Of a DNA stretch of 64,000 bases, positions 6,320 to 14,534 are shown piece by piece; the stretch's first letter is position 1; every line of letters begins with the position of its first letter. The notes below the pieces were generated by a model that was not told the DNA's origin, made no database searches, and saw nothing but the letters and a program-made list of their open reading frames with translations. The DNA lies in assembly GCF_051594765.1 (NCBI RefSeq), contig NZ_JBPPGJ010000012.1:62001-126000 (forward strand). Reading direction: 5' to 3'. The position numbers and the translations under genes were made by a program. The DNA is from Paenibacillus_AR sp051594765 (GTDB lineage Bacteria > Bacillota > Bacilli > Paenibacillales > NBRC-103111).

Positions 6320-7069
6320 TTATTTCTTAGGCAGAAATCCTTGATTGTTCATGAACTCGTAGAGCGCCATATATCGATCCATGCAGCCGTTGGCGTACCC
6401 GACACCTTCACCCTGGGCGACTTCCTCCATGTACCAGTTCAGCTCGTTGTTTACTGCCTGGATTCGCTCCAGCCTATCGGCCCATCCTGTCTCCGCCGGC
6501 CACAGCCGGAGCTCCAGTTCTTCCAGTGTCTGCTTCTCCGCGACGGCCAGCTCCGCCCGCAGGCGGTCCCAAGGGAACTTCGGCCCCGGGCAATTCGGAC
6601 GGCGCCACGGATCCACCTGGTAATGGCCTAGCACGTTGTAGGAGCCAAGGTCCATGCCCGGGTTCCACTTGTCATTGATGTACTGCATGATGTAGCGGTG
6701 CAGCCAGACCGTGGCCTTGAATTGCTCCTCCGTCAGCTCCCCGTCGGTACCCTCGTGCTCGATGGAGACGCAGTACAGGTTCGGGTTGCAGTTCATGTCC
6801 CGGACGATGGGTGCCGGTGACAGTGGGATCTTGGCCACCGGAAGCCCCTGCGCCCAGGCGTTATCCTCGATCTTCACGTATTGATGGATCATGCCGTCCT
6901 TCCCTACCCCGAAGTGTGCGGAGGAGCCGTCGTTCTTTGGATCCGTGAACCAGGAGTCCATGCTGTACATGGTGCTCGTAGAGATGTGGTCCACGATGCA
7001 GATCGGGACCACGCCGTATCGGCTTTCCTTGTTCGTGTGCTCGTTGCCCTTCCAGATGATCTCCGGCAT
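6320..7069 (-). CDS. Endolysin: N-acetylmuramoyl-L-alanine amidase (Amidase_2/PGRP type)
   Basis: A 249-residue lysin that cleaves the bond between MurNAc and the stem peptide at the end of infection. The zinc-binding amidase fold is visible: VDHIST (first His, residue 28), then SAHFGVGKDGMIHQYV, VSIEHEGTDG, and GHYQVDPWRRPNCPGPKFPW with the last His and Cys. The C-terminal 70 residues may bind the cell wall. There is no signal peptide, so export depends on the adjacent holin, 12 nt upstream. Last gene of the late operon. Confidence 0.9.
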   Translation of the reverse strand: MPEIIWKGNEHTNKESRYGVVPICIVDHISTSTMYSMDSWFTDPKNDGSSAHFGVGKDGMIHQYVKIEDNAWAQGLPVAKIPLSPAPIVRDMNCNPNLYCVSIEHEGTDGELTEEQFKATVWLHRYIMQYINDKWNPGMDLGSYNVLGHYQVDPWRRPNCPGPKFPWDRLRAELAVAEKQTLEELELRLWPAETGWADRLERIQAVNNELNWYMEEVAQGEGVGYANGCMDRYMALYEFMNNQGFLPKK

Positions 7070-7081
7070 GTTCTTCCCTCC

Positions 7082-7366
7082 TTATCTAAAGCTCTTCTCG
7101 TCTTCGGCTGCGGCCAGGGTTGCGGCTGGTTCCGTTGGCTCCGGAGCGGATCCCGGCATGATGTAGACGTTCTGCTTCTGGGCTTCTTTATCCACGGATG
7201 CCTCGGCCAGAATGTAGGCTACCACTGCGCCGAATTGTGTAATGACTGCTGTAACCTTCACGATATCCGCCTCAGCGTAGCCGAACAGAATCATATTAGC
7301 CGTCACCAGGGACGCCACCAGCGCCCAGAACTTCCGACTTGCCAGCTTCTTCAGGAATTTTTGCAT
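7082..7366 (-). CDS. Phage holin
   Basis: A 94-residue membrane protein starting MQKFLKKLASRKFWALVASL. Two membrane helices (WALVASLVTANMILFGYA, and VTAVITQFGAVVAYILAEA) match small Firmicute phage holins. GAGGAGG lies 9 nt before the ATG at 7366. It precedes the amidase and should form the membrane lesion that releases it. The same frame stays open upstream to 7735, so a longer product with the same C-terminus is possible. Confidence 0.72.
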   Translation of the reverse strand: MQKFLKKLASRKFWALVASLVTANMILFGYAEADIVKVTAVITQFGAVVAYILAEASVDKEAQKQNVYIMPGSAPEPTEPAATLAAAEDEKSFR

Positions 7367-7735
7367 ACTCTTCATCCTCCTCAAAATGTAGTTCATGAAT
7401 GGTCTTGCAGAGCGGGCAGGCAATCTTGCCGCCCAGGAACACGTAGAGCCATCGCCGCCGGCGGACGCCGAACGCCCGCTTGTAAGACTGGATGTACTGG
7501 CAGTCCACCCCTCCTCCACCCCCATATGCTTCTTGATCGCCTTCAGGTCCAGCAGAACCATGTCGAGCTTGTCCTCGGAATGATCCCGAAGCCGCTGCGG
7601 CAGGTGCCGGTTGATGATCTGCTTCAGCCGGCGGTTCCGCAGGAATAACAAAAGGACGCCCCCTAGGGACGCCCACGAAAACCCGTTTTTCAGAAAATGG
7701 CCGACCGAATCAATCAGCGTATCCCAGAGACTCAT
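7082..7735 (-). CDS. Small membrane protein ORF that reads through into the holin frame
   Basis: The first 77 residues (MSLWDTLIDSVGHFLKNGFSWASLGG..., membrane helix, then charged QRLRDHSEDKLDMVLLDLKAIKKHMGVEEG) look like a normal small phage membrane protein. Beyond codon TGG at 7505-7507 the translation becomes Ser/Thr/Gly-rich noise until it meets the holin coding sequence in the same frame. A TGA at that codon would give the usual stop overlapping the next GTG, so a stop-loss substitution is likely. Either a 217-residue fusion is made or the true gene has lost its stop. Confidence 0.5.
   Translation of the reverse strand: MSLWDTLIDSVGHFLKNGFSWASLGGVLLLFLRNRRLKQIINRHLPQRLRDHSEDKLDMVLLDLKAIKKHMGVEEGWTASTSSLTSGRSASAGGDGSTCSWAARLPARSARPFMNYILRRMKSMQKFLKKLASRKFWALVASLVTANMILFGYAEADIVKVTAVITQFGAVVAYILAEASVDKEAQKQNVYIMPGSAPEPTEPAATLAAAEDEKSFR
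7296..7508 (-). CDS. Small CxxC protein in the lysis cassette
   Basis: Seventy residues from a GTG: MDCQYIQSYKRAFGVRRRRW, then IACPLCKTIHELHFEED. The CxxC pair and basic N-terminus look like a real small protein, while the other two frames read as low-complexity here. GGAGGAGGG lies just upstream. Its GTG overlaps the codon TGG (7505-7507) of the upstream frame. The C-terminal 24 residues overlap the holin start in another frame. Function unknown. Confidence 0.5.
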   Translation of the reverse strand: MDCQYIQSYKRAFGVRRRRWLYVFLGGKIACPLCKTIHELHFEEDEEYAKIPEEAGKSEVLGAGGVPGDG

Positions 7736-7871
7736 CCGGAGGATCAACCACCTCGTAGACCAACTCCTGGGCCACCTCCGGCCCGGCCTCCAGAATGACC
7801 TCTCGGAAGATCGGGCTCTCCTCGATGGGGAGCAGGTCCGCCTTGCAGTACAAGAACACCATCTGGATCAT
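7710..7871 (-). CDS. Small acidic protein upstream of the lysis genes
   Basis: Fifty-three residues starting MIQMVFLYCKADLLPIEESP, then FREVILEAGPEVAQELVYEV. The coherent sequence is in a different frame from the longest ORF at this place. The ATG at 7871 has no strong ribosome site; two GTG codons lie 6 and 9 nt upstream. It overlaps the next gene by 26 nt. Function unknown; similar tiny proteins sit next to phage holins. Confidence 0.55.
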   Translation of the reverse strand: MIQMVFLYCKADLLPIEESPIFREVILEAGPEVAQELVYEVVDPPDESLGYAD

Positions 7872-7895
7872 AGGCACCACACTTTCGTGGAATAG

Positions 7896-7923
7896 AAAAA
7901 GAGCCTCCCGCTAAGGGAAGCTC
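7896..7923 (-). terminator. Terminator between virion and lysis genes
   Basis: On the minus strand GAGCTTCCC pairs with GGGAGGCTC (one mismatch) around a 5-nt loop, followed by TTTTTC. It overlaps the stop of the 44-residue membrane protein and could lower read-through into the lysis genes. Confidence 0.65.
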
Positions 7924-8056
7924 ATTCTCCGTACTGCTCATATGTCTGTTCTTCGTAATAGTCTCCACCTCGTCCGCTGTGCCCGCCGCCTAATAGCAGC
8001 AGGTTAAGAAATACAATGACGATGACGATCAGCATCATGCCCGTTCGTTGGCTCAA
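7922..8056 (-). CDS. 44-residue single-pass membrane protein
   Basis: From a TTG at 8056 (AGGTG 6 nt upstream): MSQRTG, then the hydrophobic run MMLIVIVIVFLNLLLLGG, then a Gly/Tyr/Glu-rich tail. An internal ATG pair gives a 38-residue form. It begins 9 nt after the 1488-residue virion gene. It could be a pinholin-like or membrane accessory protein; no family recognised. Confidence 0.5.
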   Translation of the reverse strand: MSQRTGMMLIVIVIVFLNLLLLGGGHSGRGGDYYEEQTYEQYGE

Positions 8057-8065
8057 CGGCTGCAC

Positions 8066-11000
8066 CTACTTTCCGAGTGCTTGTCCGGCTATTTTATTCA
8101 TAATACCATCCAACTCGTCCATCTTCCTACGCTTCTCGTCAGATTTCATATCTTTGCTGTCCCTTATGAATTTATACTGCTTATTCAGCTTATCAATAGC
8201 AGCCTTGGCGTTCTTCAAGCGAATGTAATTTGGATCGTTGAACGGCTTGCTATCGCGATCTGCCGACGCCTTTGCACTGCTCACTTCCTCCCACTTGTTG
8301 TAGAACTCCTCACGTACCTGGCCTCCGCCGGCCGTGTTCACGAAGAAGGAACGGAAGAACGGGTCCTCGCTCCATTTCGTGGCCGGCTTCTCCGGATCGT
8401 TTGAGCCCTTCGCCATATCGATCAGCGGGTCCGCGCCGGATACAGCATATTGACCTAGACCGGCCGTGTAGCCGCGTATCGTGTTGTCGATGATCCGGGG
8501 GCTTGCGAACTTCGAATCTCGGAACGGTGTATGGGACAGGCCCTCCCCGATCAGCTTGGCGATCTCGCTGGTATAAATACCGTGCTGGTCCTTCTTCTCC
8601 AGCCCCTGCTCTCCCTGTGGAACGATGGGAGCGTCACGGAAGAAAGAATGGTTCGTTATTCCCTCCAATAGCGGCGTCATGGCGGTGAAGAGCACCGGCG
8701 GAATCAGCGCCTCCGCCGTCGCCCACCCATAACGGTCGAAGGCTTCCTTGTCATTGTCCATCATCCACCGCATAGCTCGCTCGGTTCCCGTAGCAAAAAG
8801 CATCCCAGCCTCGAAAGGCTTCGGTATCCGGAAGAACTCGTCACCCGGCCCCGGGATGATGAAGAAGGCATCCTTCTGCCATTGCGGAATGTTGTCGTAG
8901 ATCTTCTTCTTCTCCTGCGGCAGGTTATGCGCCCAGGCATACAGACCGATGGAGGGCAATACCAGCGTGGTGAAGGCACGGACCAGGAATCCCGCCCTGT
9001 TCTCATTAAAGGCCCGTACCATCTTATCCGTACCCTGGATGGATGCATTCAGGAACGCTATGGCCCGATTCGCTTGACGTACGGAGCTTCCTGCCCGGTT
9101 GAAATCCATAAGATCCCGCGCCGTATAGGCTGCCTCCTCCAGATCTCCTGTCTTCTTCAAGGCCTTGTTGAAGGAGCCAACCTTCGTCGATAGCTCCGAT
9201 ACTTCTGCCGCCTTACGGAGTCCACGGACGACCGTCTTGGCCGGAGTGTATCCGACCAGCAGCTTAGCCAGCTCCTTCGGGCTCGTGACAATGTTCATCG
9301 CCTTATCCTTCATGCTCATCTTGAACACGAACTCCAAGGCCTCTCGATTGGCCTCCCGGTCCAGCGCCTGCATGGTGCTCATGGCACCGCCTGTGGAGAT
9401 GAATTGGTCAAAGGTCTCCGTCTTTCCGATGACGTGGTATAAGCCCTTGAAGAAGTCCAACGGATTGAACCCGTATTTCGTGCTGTTGATCGTGGCGCCT
9501 ACCACATCGCGGAACGCGTTGCGGATCGTGAACTCCGGCGTCAGAGTCGCGCCCGCCCGAAGCATGCCGGCAGCACCACCGAGAAACTTAATCATGGCAT
9601 TCGCTGATTCGTGGTCCAAGGAGAGCATCGCATTATACAACTCCGGCTCACGGATCTTGTACGCCTGCTTCACGCCGTTCTGAAAGACGCTGACGACATG
9701 CTCCTTACCGGAAGAGCCACCCTTCCCGACATGCTCTACCCACGCACCGGCACCATTGATCTTGGACAGCTCCGCCAGCTGCAAACCGACCTTATTCTTG
9801 GCCGCAGCATTCATGACGAGGAACGTGTTCTTCACGATGCTCTCCATGGGATTGATGATGGTCCGGAACGAACCCTCCTCCGTCATGCGCTTCACTGGGT
9901 TCGTGATGTTGGCGAACGCCTTGGCGGCCCCGAAGCCGCCATTCTTGAATCCCAGCTCCGCGTCATCGTCGAAGTACCGCATGAACGGCACATAGTTTGG
10001 GTACTTCCGGCGCATGACCGTCACAGACATTGGATCGAGGATCTGGGCATCGACCAGAATGTCTAACAGGTGGTTGTTGAACTGAACGATCTCCCGTTGA
10101 ACCGCCTGCACTTCCGGCGTGTCCAGTCGTGCAAGAACAGCCCTGATATGGCCATCTGTGAATGGGACATTCTTGCCAAGCCGCTTCAGATCAACAGCAT
10201 GTTTTACTGCCAGATAGGTGGCGAAATCCTCTTCCTTGATCCCCATCTTCTCCAGGGGCTCCACGATCTCCCGGAGACCCTTGCCGATCTTGTTGCCTTG
10301 CGCATCGTATATCCCACGCGTGACCGCCAGTTTGGCGCGCTCACCGATACCGCGGCTCAGCCTGGCCATCTTATAAATGGACTTGCTACCAACCTGCATT
10401 GCACCGCGCAGCGCCATCTCCGCTAGCTTCAGCGGGTGCAGATCATCTACGAAACGCGTGTACACCTTACTCTTACTGAACGGTTCTTTCTTGGACCCGC
10501 TTGTGAAGTCGATCAAACCCTTGGCCTGCTCATAGTCTCCTTGGGTGATCCATGTATCGATGTCTCGCTGTGTGGAAAGCAAACCATTCATCGTCTTCTG
10601 GTCCAGCGTATTCTCCAAGTACTGGCTAAACTGTGGAGCCAGACGGCGCGCCTCTGCCGGATCCGTAAGGAACAGCCGGATATACTCCGCCACACCTTCC
10701 GCATGTAGTTGGCTAGGTTTGTAACCTTGAATATTAATAGTCCGGTTAACATTCAGCATCCGAACTAACTCCGTACCAAAGCGCACGTCTTGAAGATCGA
10801 ACTTTTTGTCGAGATGATGACCAATCTCGTGGGAAATAACCTGGATGTCTTCGGCCATACGGGAGCGGACAACCTCCGGAGTTACTTTGTACTGACCCAA
10901 CACCCCTTTGCTTCTAGTGGTCAAACGGCCCGTATCAATAACCACTCCGAGGTTCTTCCGCATGTTCTTGATAACCTGGTTCCGGGAAATGGTCCTATCG

Positions 11001-12532
11001 GTCTGCGTGGCCGCTGCCTGCCGGAAAGGGATTTGGTTTCCGGCGTAGTTCTGCGTGCCTTTAATCTGTATCGCCTGCACACCTTCAGGAACAAGACTGC
11101 GAAGCCGCTCCTTCTCCCCCCTTAAGGTTCCTGCAGCCGTCTCCAATTCTGAACGGGTAACATCATTCACAGTTGGCAAGGCTTCATCGATGGAACTGAG
11201 CTCCGAATCGATCTCCTGCAGCTCCTTCGGCTTCCACGGCGGGATTCGTCCGGCATCGTCATTGAAGCCCTCGAGAACATGCTTACGGGCCAGCTCCCGA
11301 AGTTCTGTATCCGTCGGCTTCCGCCCGTTTTCCGAGTAGAAGTCACGGTACCAACGAGGGTTGTTGGAGGTGCGTCCAAAGCGATCCACCACTTCCCCGG
11401 ACGCATCACGAATGACCCCGCCCTGATCCACACCTCCGCGCTCTTTCATGGACTGCTTCAAGTAACCGTATTGCTCTTCTACGGCGTTCTCAAATTCAGA
11501 TTGATACGACTCCCTTTTTCGAGCAGCACCCGCTGCTGCTTCCGCTACTTGTTTTTCTTGGAAAGTTCCAGCCGGCCGAGGCATCGGTCTGCCCGGAGTC
11601 CCCGAGTTTGTCAGCGACATTCCGGAGTAATCCATGTCAGGAATATCTCTTGGTTGGCCTTTTGCTTGAGGTAAATTGTCGATGAACTGCTGGATTTCAT
11701 TGCGAAGTGCAACCCGCTCCATGATCGGTTTGGCGACCTTTTTTGCAGCAGCTCCAAGCAGTCCCAGCGCCGCGTCTCCGCCTGCAAACATTGCAGCATC
11801 CATACCGATGTTTTTCGCGCGTTCCTCTAAAGATTCGCTGCCGTTATCTCGAGTATCAATAGCAACGTCAGCAAGCTCTTTTGCAGTTCCGTACAACTCG
11901 CCGGCGGTGGATCCGCGCACCAATGTCTTAACGATTTTCGGTGCGTTTTTCAATAGTGGCTTTGTTGCCCAGTTTGCAATCTTGTATGCTCCGCCGATGG
12001 GGGCAAATTCACCAAATAGATGACCAGCCTTACCTGCCATCGAGTCTTTTTGTTCAGCTACTTCATCACTACTACGTAAGAGCTTATTGGTTATCCCGAA
12101 ACTCATAGCGTCTGTAGCGGCATCCCCAAAAGACTTCATGCCATCCAATAGACCTGTGAGAGGACTGAACCCTCTTTTCGCAAGCTCAGCTAAACTTAAA
12201 TCCGTGATTTTCACATGGGAAGGGGGCCCAGCTACAGGCGGATTATCCTCTGCGTTCCTTTGAGCCCGCTGATACAGTGCGGTATCTCTAATCCCTGGCA
12301 TGGATGGCACTTCATCCTTGGCCCTCCGTGCGTCCATGGCGCGCTGTGCTTGGGCCATCTGCTTCATATCGGATTGTTCCTGGTCTAGAACATCCACATT
12401 CTGCTTGACACCTTGTTTCCGCTTTTTGTATTCGGATGCTGAAACAAGGCCAGATGTAGAAGAAGACGGCGTTCCGTTTCCGGATCCGCCGCCTTTGTTG
12501 TTCATATATTCCTTCGCGCTGATGAGTGGCAT
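8066..12532 (-). CDS. Very large internal virion protein with HExxH motif
   Basis: A 1488-residue protein and the largest phage gene. The N-terminus is Ser/Gly/Lys-rich. A zinc-metallopeptidase-like motif (VISHEIGHHLDKKF, His568-Glu569-His572) lies near the middle. The C-terminal third contains NLPQEKKKIYDNIPQWQKD and IPGPGDEFFRIPKPFE, which resembles the large polyvalent LPD38-type region of phage proteins. Its place after the tail genes and before lysis matches T7-like internal core or ejection proteins. Inference: it is packaged and injected, and may open a channel or process proteins. The GCC-rich virion-type composition is like its neighbours. Confidence 0.6.
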   Translation of the reverse strand: MPLISAKEYMNNKGGGSGNGTPSSSTSGLVSASEYKKRKQGVKQNVDVLDQEQSDMKQMAQAQRAMDARRAKDEVPSMPGIRDTALYQRAQRNAEDNPPVAGPPSHVKITDLSLAELAKRGFSPLTGLLDGMKSFGDAATDAMSFGITNKLLRSSDEVAEQKDSMAGKAGHLFGEFAPIGGAYKIANWATKPLLKNAPKIVKTLVRGSTAGELYGTAKELADVAIDTRDNGSESLEERAKNIGMDAAMFAGGDAALGLLGAAAKKVAKPIMERVALRNEIQQFIDNLPQAKGQPRDIPDMDYSGMSLTNSGTPGRPMPRPAGTFQEKQVAEAAAGAARKRESYQSEFENAVEEQYGYLKQSMKERGGVDQGGVIRDASGEVVDRFGRTSNNPRWYRDFYSENGRKPTDTELRELARKHVLEGFNDDAGRIPPWKPKELQEIDSELSSIDEALPTVNDVTRSELETAAGTLRGEKERLRSLVPEGVQAIQIKGTQNYAGNQIPFRQAAATQTDRTISRNQVIKNMRKNLGVVIDTGRLTTRSKGVLGQYKVTPEVVRSRMAEDIQVISHEIGHHLDKKFDLQDVRFGTELVRMLNVNRTINIQGYKPSQLHAEGVAEYIRLFLTDPAEARRLAPQFSQYLENTLDQKTMNGLLSTQRDIDTWITQGDYEQAKGLIDFTSGSKKEPFSKSKVYTRFVDDLHPLKLAEMALRGAMQVGSKSIYKMARLSRGIGERAKLAVTRGIYDAQGNKIGKGLREIVEPLEKMGIKEEDFATYLAVKHAVDLKRLGKNVPFTDGHIRAVLARLDTPEVQAVQREIVQFNNHLLDILVDAQILDPMSVTVMRRKYPNYVPFMRYFDDDAELGFKNGGFGAAKAFANITNPVKRMTEEGSFRTIINPMESIVKNTFLVMNAAAKNKVGLQLAELSKINGAGAWVEHVGKGGSSGKEHVVSVFQNGVKQAYKIREPELYNAMLSLDHESANAMIKFLGGAAGMLRAGATLTPEFTIRNAFRDVVGATINSTKYGFNPLDFFKGLYHVIGKTETFDQFISTGGAMSTMQALDREANREALEFVFKMSMKDKAMNIVTSPKELAKLLVGYTPAKTVVRGLRKAAEVSELSTKVGSFNKALKKTGDLEEAAYTARDLMDFNRAGSSVRQANRAIAFLNASIQGTDKMVRAFNENRAGFLVRAFTTLVLPSIGLYAWAHNLPQEKKKIYDNIPQWQKDAFFIIPGPGDEFFRIPKPFEAGMLFATGTERAMRWMMDNDKEAFDRYGWATAEALIPPVLFTAMTPLLEGITNHSFFRDAPIVPQGEQGLEKKDQHGIYTSEIAKLIGEGLSHTPFRDSKFASPRIIDNTIRGYTAGLGQYAVSGADPLIDMAKGSNDPEKPATKWSEDPFFRSFFVNTAGGGQVREEFYNKWEEVSSAKASADRDSKPFNDPNYIRLKNAKAAIDKLNKQYKFIRDSKDMKSDEKRRKMDELDGIMNKIAGQALGK

Positions 12533-12544
12533 ATTTACCCTCCT

Positions 12545-13831
12545 TTACTGCGCCATCAACATGCCTTCGTACCCGGCAATAAGTTCAGCTCGCTTTCCTT
12601 CGTCAGCCCAATACGGATCTGTCTTGGCAAGCTCAATTGCTTTTGCCCGAACGCTATAGCGGTCCTTCGATAGAGCTGTGTCTGCTTTTGCCTGAGTCTG
12701 GAACCCGGAGAGGGCCATATCCGAAATGGACTTGAATCCGTCCGCCCCAAGCTCGCTTGTAATTGCCTGCTGATTCGCCCGCAGCCATCCCTTGACGTCT
12801 GCCTCGTTATCAAGTTGGGCAAGCTCTCCCATAACCTGACTCTCAAATCCCCTTGTTGCATCCTCGCGGTCATATCGAGTCTGAGTTGCACTGATCGTTT
12901 TTCCGGACTGGTTAATCCTTTGTTGCTCCATCCCATTCTGAATGGCATCCTGCTTAGCGGCATAAGTCTGTGTCCCTGCAGGCAACCCAATCAATTGAGC
13001 CAGGCCTTCTGGTACATACCCAAGTTCCTGAACAGCCTTCCATGCCTGAGCCAAGGCCCCCTGATCCTTGTTGTACTGGAATTGCTGTCCGGTAAGCGAC
13101 ATAGGCCCGTCCGTGCCCCCAAGCAGGTGCCATTCGTCTTTCGGGCCTGTCCCAAGGTTCCCGGTCAGGCCAACAGAATCCAGCCAGGCGTTCCAGTTTG
13201 CATTCTTGTTCTGCATTCGTTCCTGGTTCAGGGATCGCTCGTTCTGGAAGTCCTGCTGATCCAACCCGGTCATGAAGCTGACCAGAGAGTTCAGATTCCG
13301 AAGCCGGTCCTGGCCCATCTGGTACTGATCCATATACTGGCCGTATGCCTGCTGGGTCAACTGCGGTAACAACCGGGCATTCACATCCTGCACAGCGCTC
13401 TGTGCGGTCTGTTGGGCCACTCCATCGGACCATGAAGACTTCCCTTGTCCGCCAGCACGGAGCGCCGCCGTCTGGTTCGCTGCGGCCTGCTGCCCCGTCT
13501 GCATGGCCTGCTGCATGGCGGACTGGTACAGAGGATCCGTCTGTGGATTGTAAGTGAATGGAGCCGGCTGAGCAGAAGTGGCCCCTTTCACCAGCTGATC
13601 CACGAGCGGCTGGAGCTGCTGCTGTCGGTTGGACTGATTCATGCTCTTCAGGTTGGCGACAAGGTTTTCCCTGGTGTCATAGGTATGCTGATCAGATTCG
13701 GGGGTGTATTGCCCGAAATATTGCCCCCGTGCGGTTACGTTCTGCGTACTTGGGTCCCATTGGATCTCATCGTCCTTGTAGCCGGCCTGATTCAGGAAGC
13801 TGCGGACGCCGATTTTCGGTGATGTTGCCAT
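12545..13831 (-). CDS. Gln-rich virion protein, probably internal/ejection protein
   Basis: A 428-residue protein without recognised domains. It is very rich in Gln, Ala and Asn (e.g. SAMQQAMQTGQQAAANQTAA, LTQQAYGQYMDQYQMGQDRL), predicted helical and low in Cys. It sits 12 nt upstream of the 1488-residue protein and after the tail genes, a position used by internal ejection proteins in short-tailed phages. An N-terminal stretch (KIGVRSFLNQAGYKDDEIQW) looks globular. Role inferred from position only. Confidence 0.5.
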   Translation of the reverse strand: MATSPKIGVRSFLNQAGYKDDEIQWDPSTQNVTARGQYFGQYTPESDQHTYDTRENLVANLKSMNQSNRQQQLQPLVDQLVKGATSAQPAPFTYNPQTDPLYQSAMQQAMQTGQQAAANQTAALRAGGQGKSSWSDGVAQQTAQSAVQDVNARLLPQLTQQAYGQYMDQYQMGQDRLRNLNSLVSFMTGLDQQDFQNERSLNQERMQNKNANWNAWLDSVGLTGNLGTGPKDEWHLLGGTDGPMSLTGQQFQYNKDQGALAQAWKAVQELGYVPEGLAQLIGLPAGTQTYAAKQDAIQNGMEQQRINQSGKTISATQTRYDREDATRGFESQVMGELAQLDNEADVKGWLRANQQAITSELGADGFKSISDMALSGFQTQAKADTALSKDRYSVRAKAIELAKTDPYWADEGKRAELIAGYEGMLMAQ

Positions 13832-13855
13832 TTGATCCGCTCCTTTCTGGGAATG

Positions 13856-13882
13856 AAAAAGAGCCCCCCAGGTGGAGGACTC
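13856..13882 (-). terminator. Terminator after the secreted stalk-domain gene
   Basis: On the minus strand GAGTCCTC pairs with GGGGGGCTC (wobble or mismatch inside) and is followed by TTTTTC. It lies just beyond the stop of 13889-14476, so that gene may form its own transcription unit within the virion block. Confidence 0.55.
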
Positions 13883-13888
13883 GTTGAA

Positions 13889-14476
13889 TTATTCCGGGTA
13901 GTATTTGATGTTAAAGTAGGTCTGGCCGTCAATAATTTGAACAGCACTTCGATCATTTTCACTTATCTTATATTCCGTTCCGTCTTTTTTCTTTATGGTT
14001 ATAACACCATCGATTAATTTATATCCATTTGTTCTGCCATTAGCCGCCCAGTAATCTTGGTAACTATAATACGTCTCTCCGTCTATCACATAAGCCCGGT
14101 GCCCTTTATAAGTAGTTTGAGACCCGCTCGCCGTTGGTGTAGGGGTTTGAGTTGGAACAGGTGTTATTTTAGGTGTTGCGGTAGCACTTGGAGTGGGTGT
14201 AACATCCACTGGTTTTGCCTCCTTTTCGGTTAATGCAATCCCCGTCTTTTCATCGAATCCAACGTTAAGGCCGATGGCTTCGCTTACCGCCCTGACTGGG
14301 AGATACGCGCTATCTCCAATTACAGCTGCCGGTACGTTTAGTGATTCCCCATTCACGCTTACCGGGTATGTCATTTCTACCGTTTTTCCGATAATAGACT
14401 GCACATCATCAGCGAACGCTGTAGCCATGGTCATAAAGGCACATCCCGCCAGGAAACCGATCACATACTTCTTCAT
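13889..14476 (-). CDS. Secreted protein with copper-amine-oxidase-type stalk domain (phage moron)
   Basis: A 195-residue protein with a Sec signal peptide (MKKYVIGFLAGCAFMTMATAFA). It is followed by a stalk domain typical of Paenibacillaceae exoproteins (PVSVNGESLNVPAAVIGDSA, then LPVRAVSEAIGLNV), a Pro/Thr linker, and a C-terminal domain rich in Tyr. Nothing suggests a virion role, although it lies between fibre and internal-protein genes and has its own terminator. It may be expressed from the prophage and change the host surface (lysogenic conversion). The ATG at 14476 is chosen for the signal peptide; the frame is open further upstream. Confidence 0.6.
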   Translation of the reverse strand: MKKYVIGFLAGCAFMTMATAFADDVQSIIGKTVEMTYPVSVNGESLNVPAAVIGDSAYLPVRAVSEAIGLNVGFDEKTGIALTEKEAKPVDVTPTPSATATPKITPVPTQTPTPTASGSQTTYKGHRAYVIDGETYYSYQDYWAANGRTNGYKLIDGVITIKKKDGTEYKISENDRSAVQIIDGQTYFNIKYYPE

Positions 14477-14534
14477 TTGATCATCCGCCCTTGTAAGTGG
14501 TTTCCACCATTTTACTATGGAATGGATGATTTTG

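Noticed and set aside
7744..7968. 74-codon minus-strand frame before the lysis genes
   Set aside because: It crosses a terminator and becomes Gly/Pro/Arg noise; the coherent proteins are in other frames (7922-8056 and 7710-7871).
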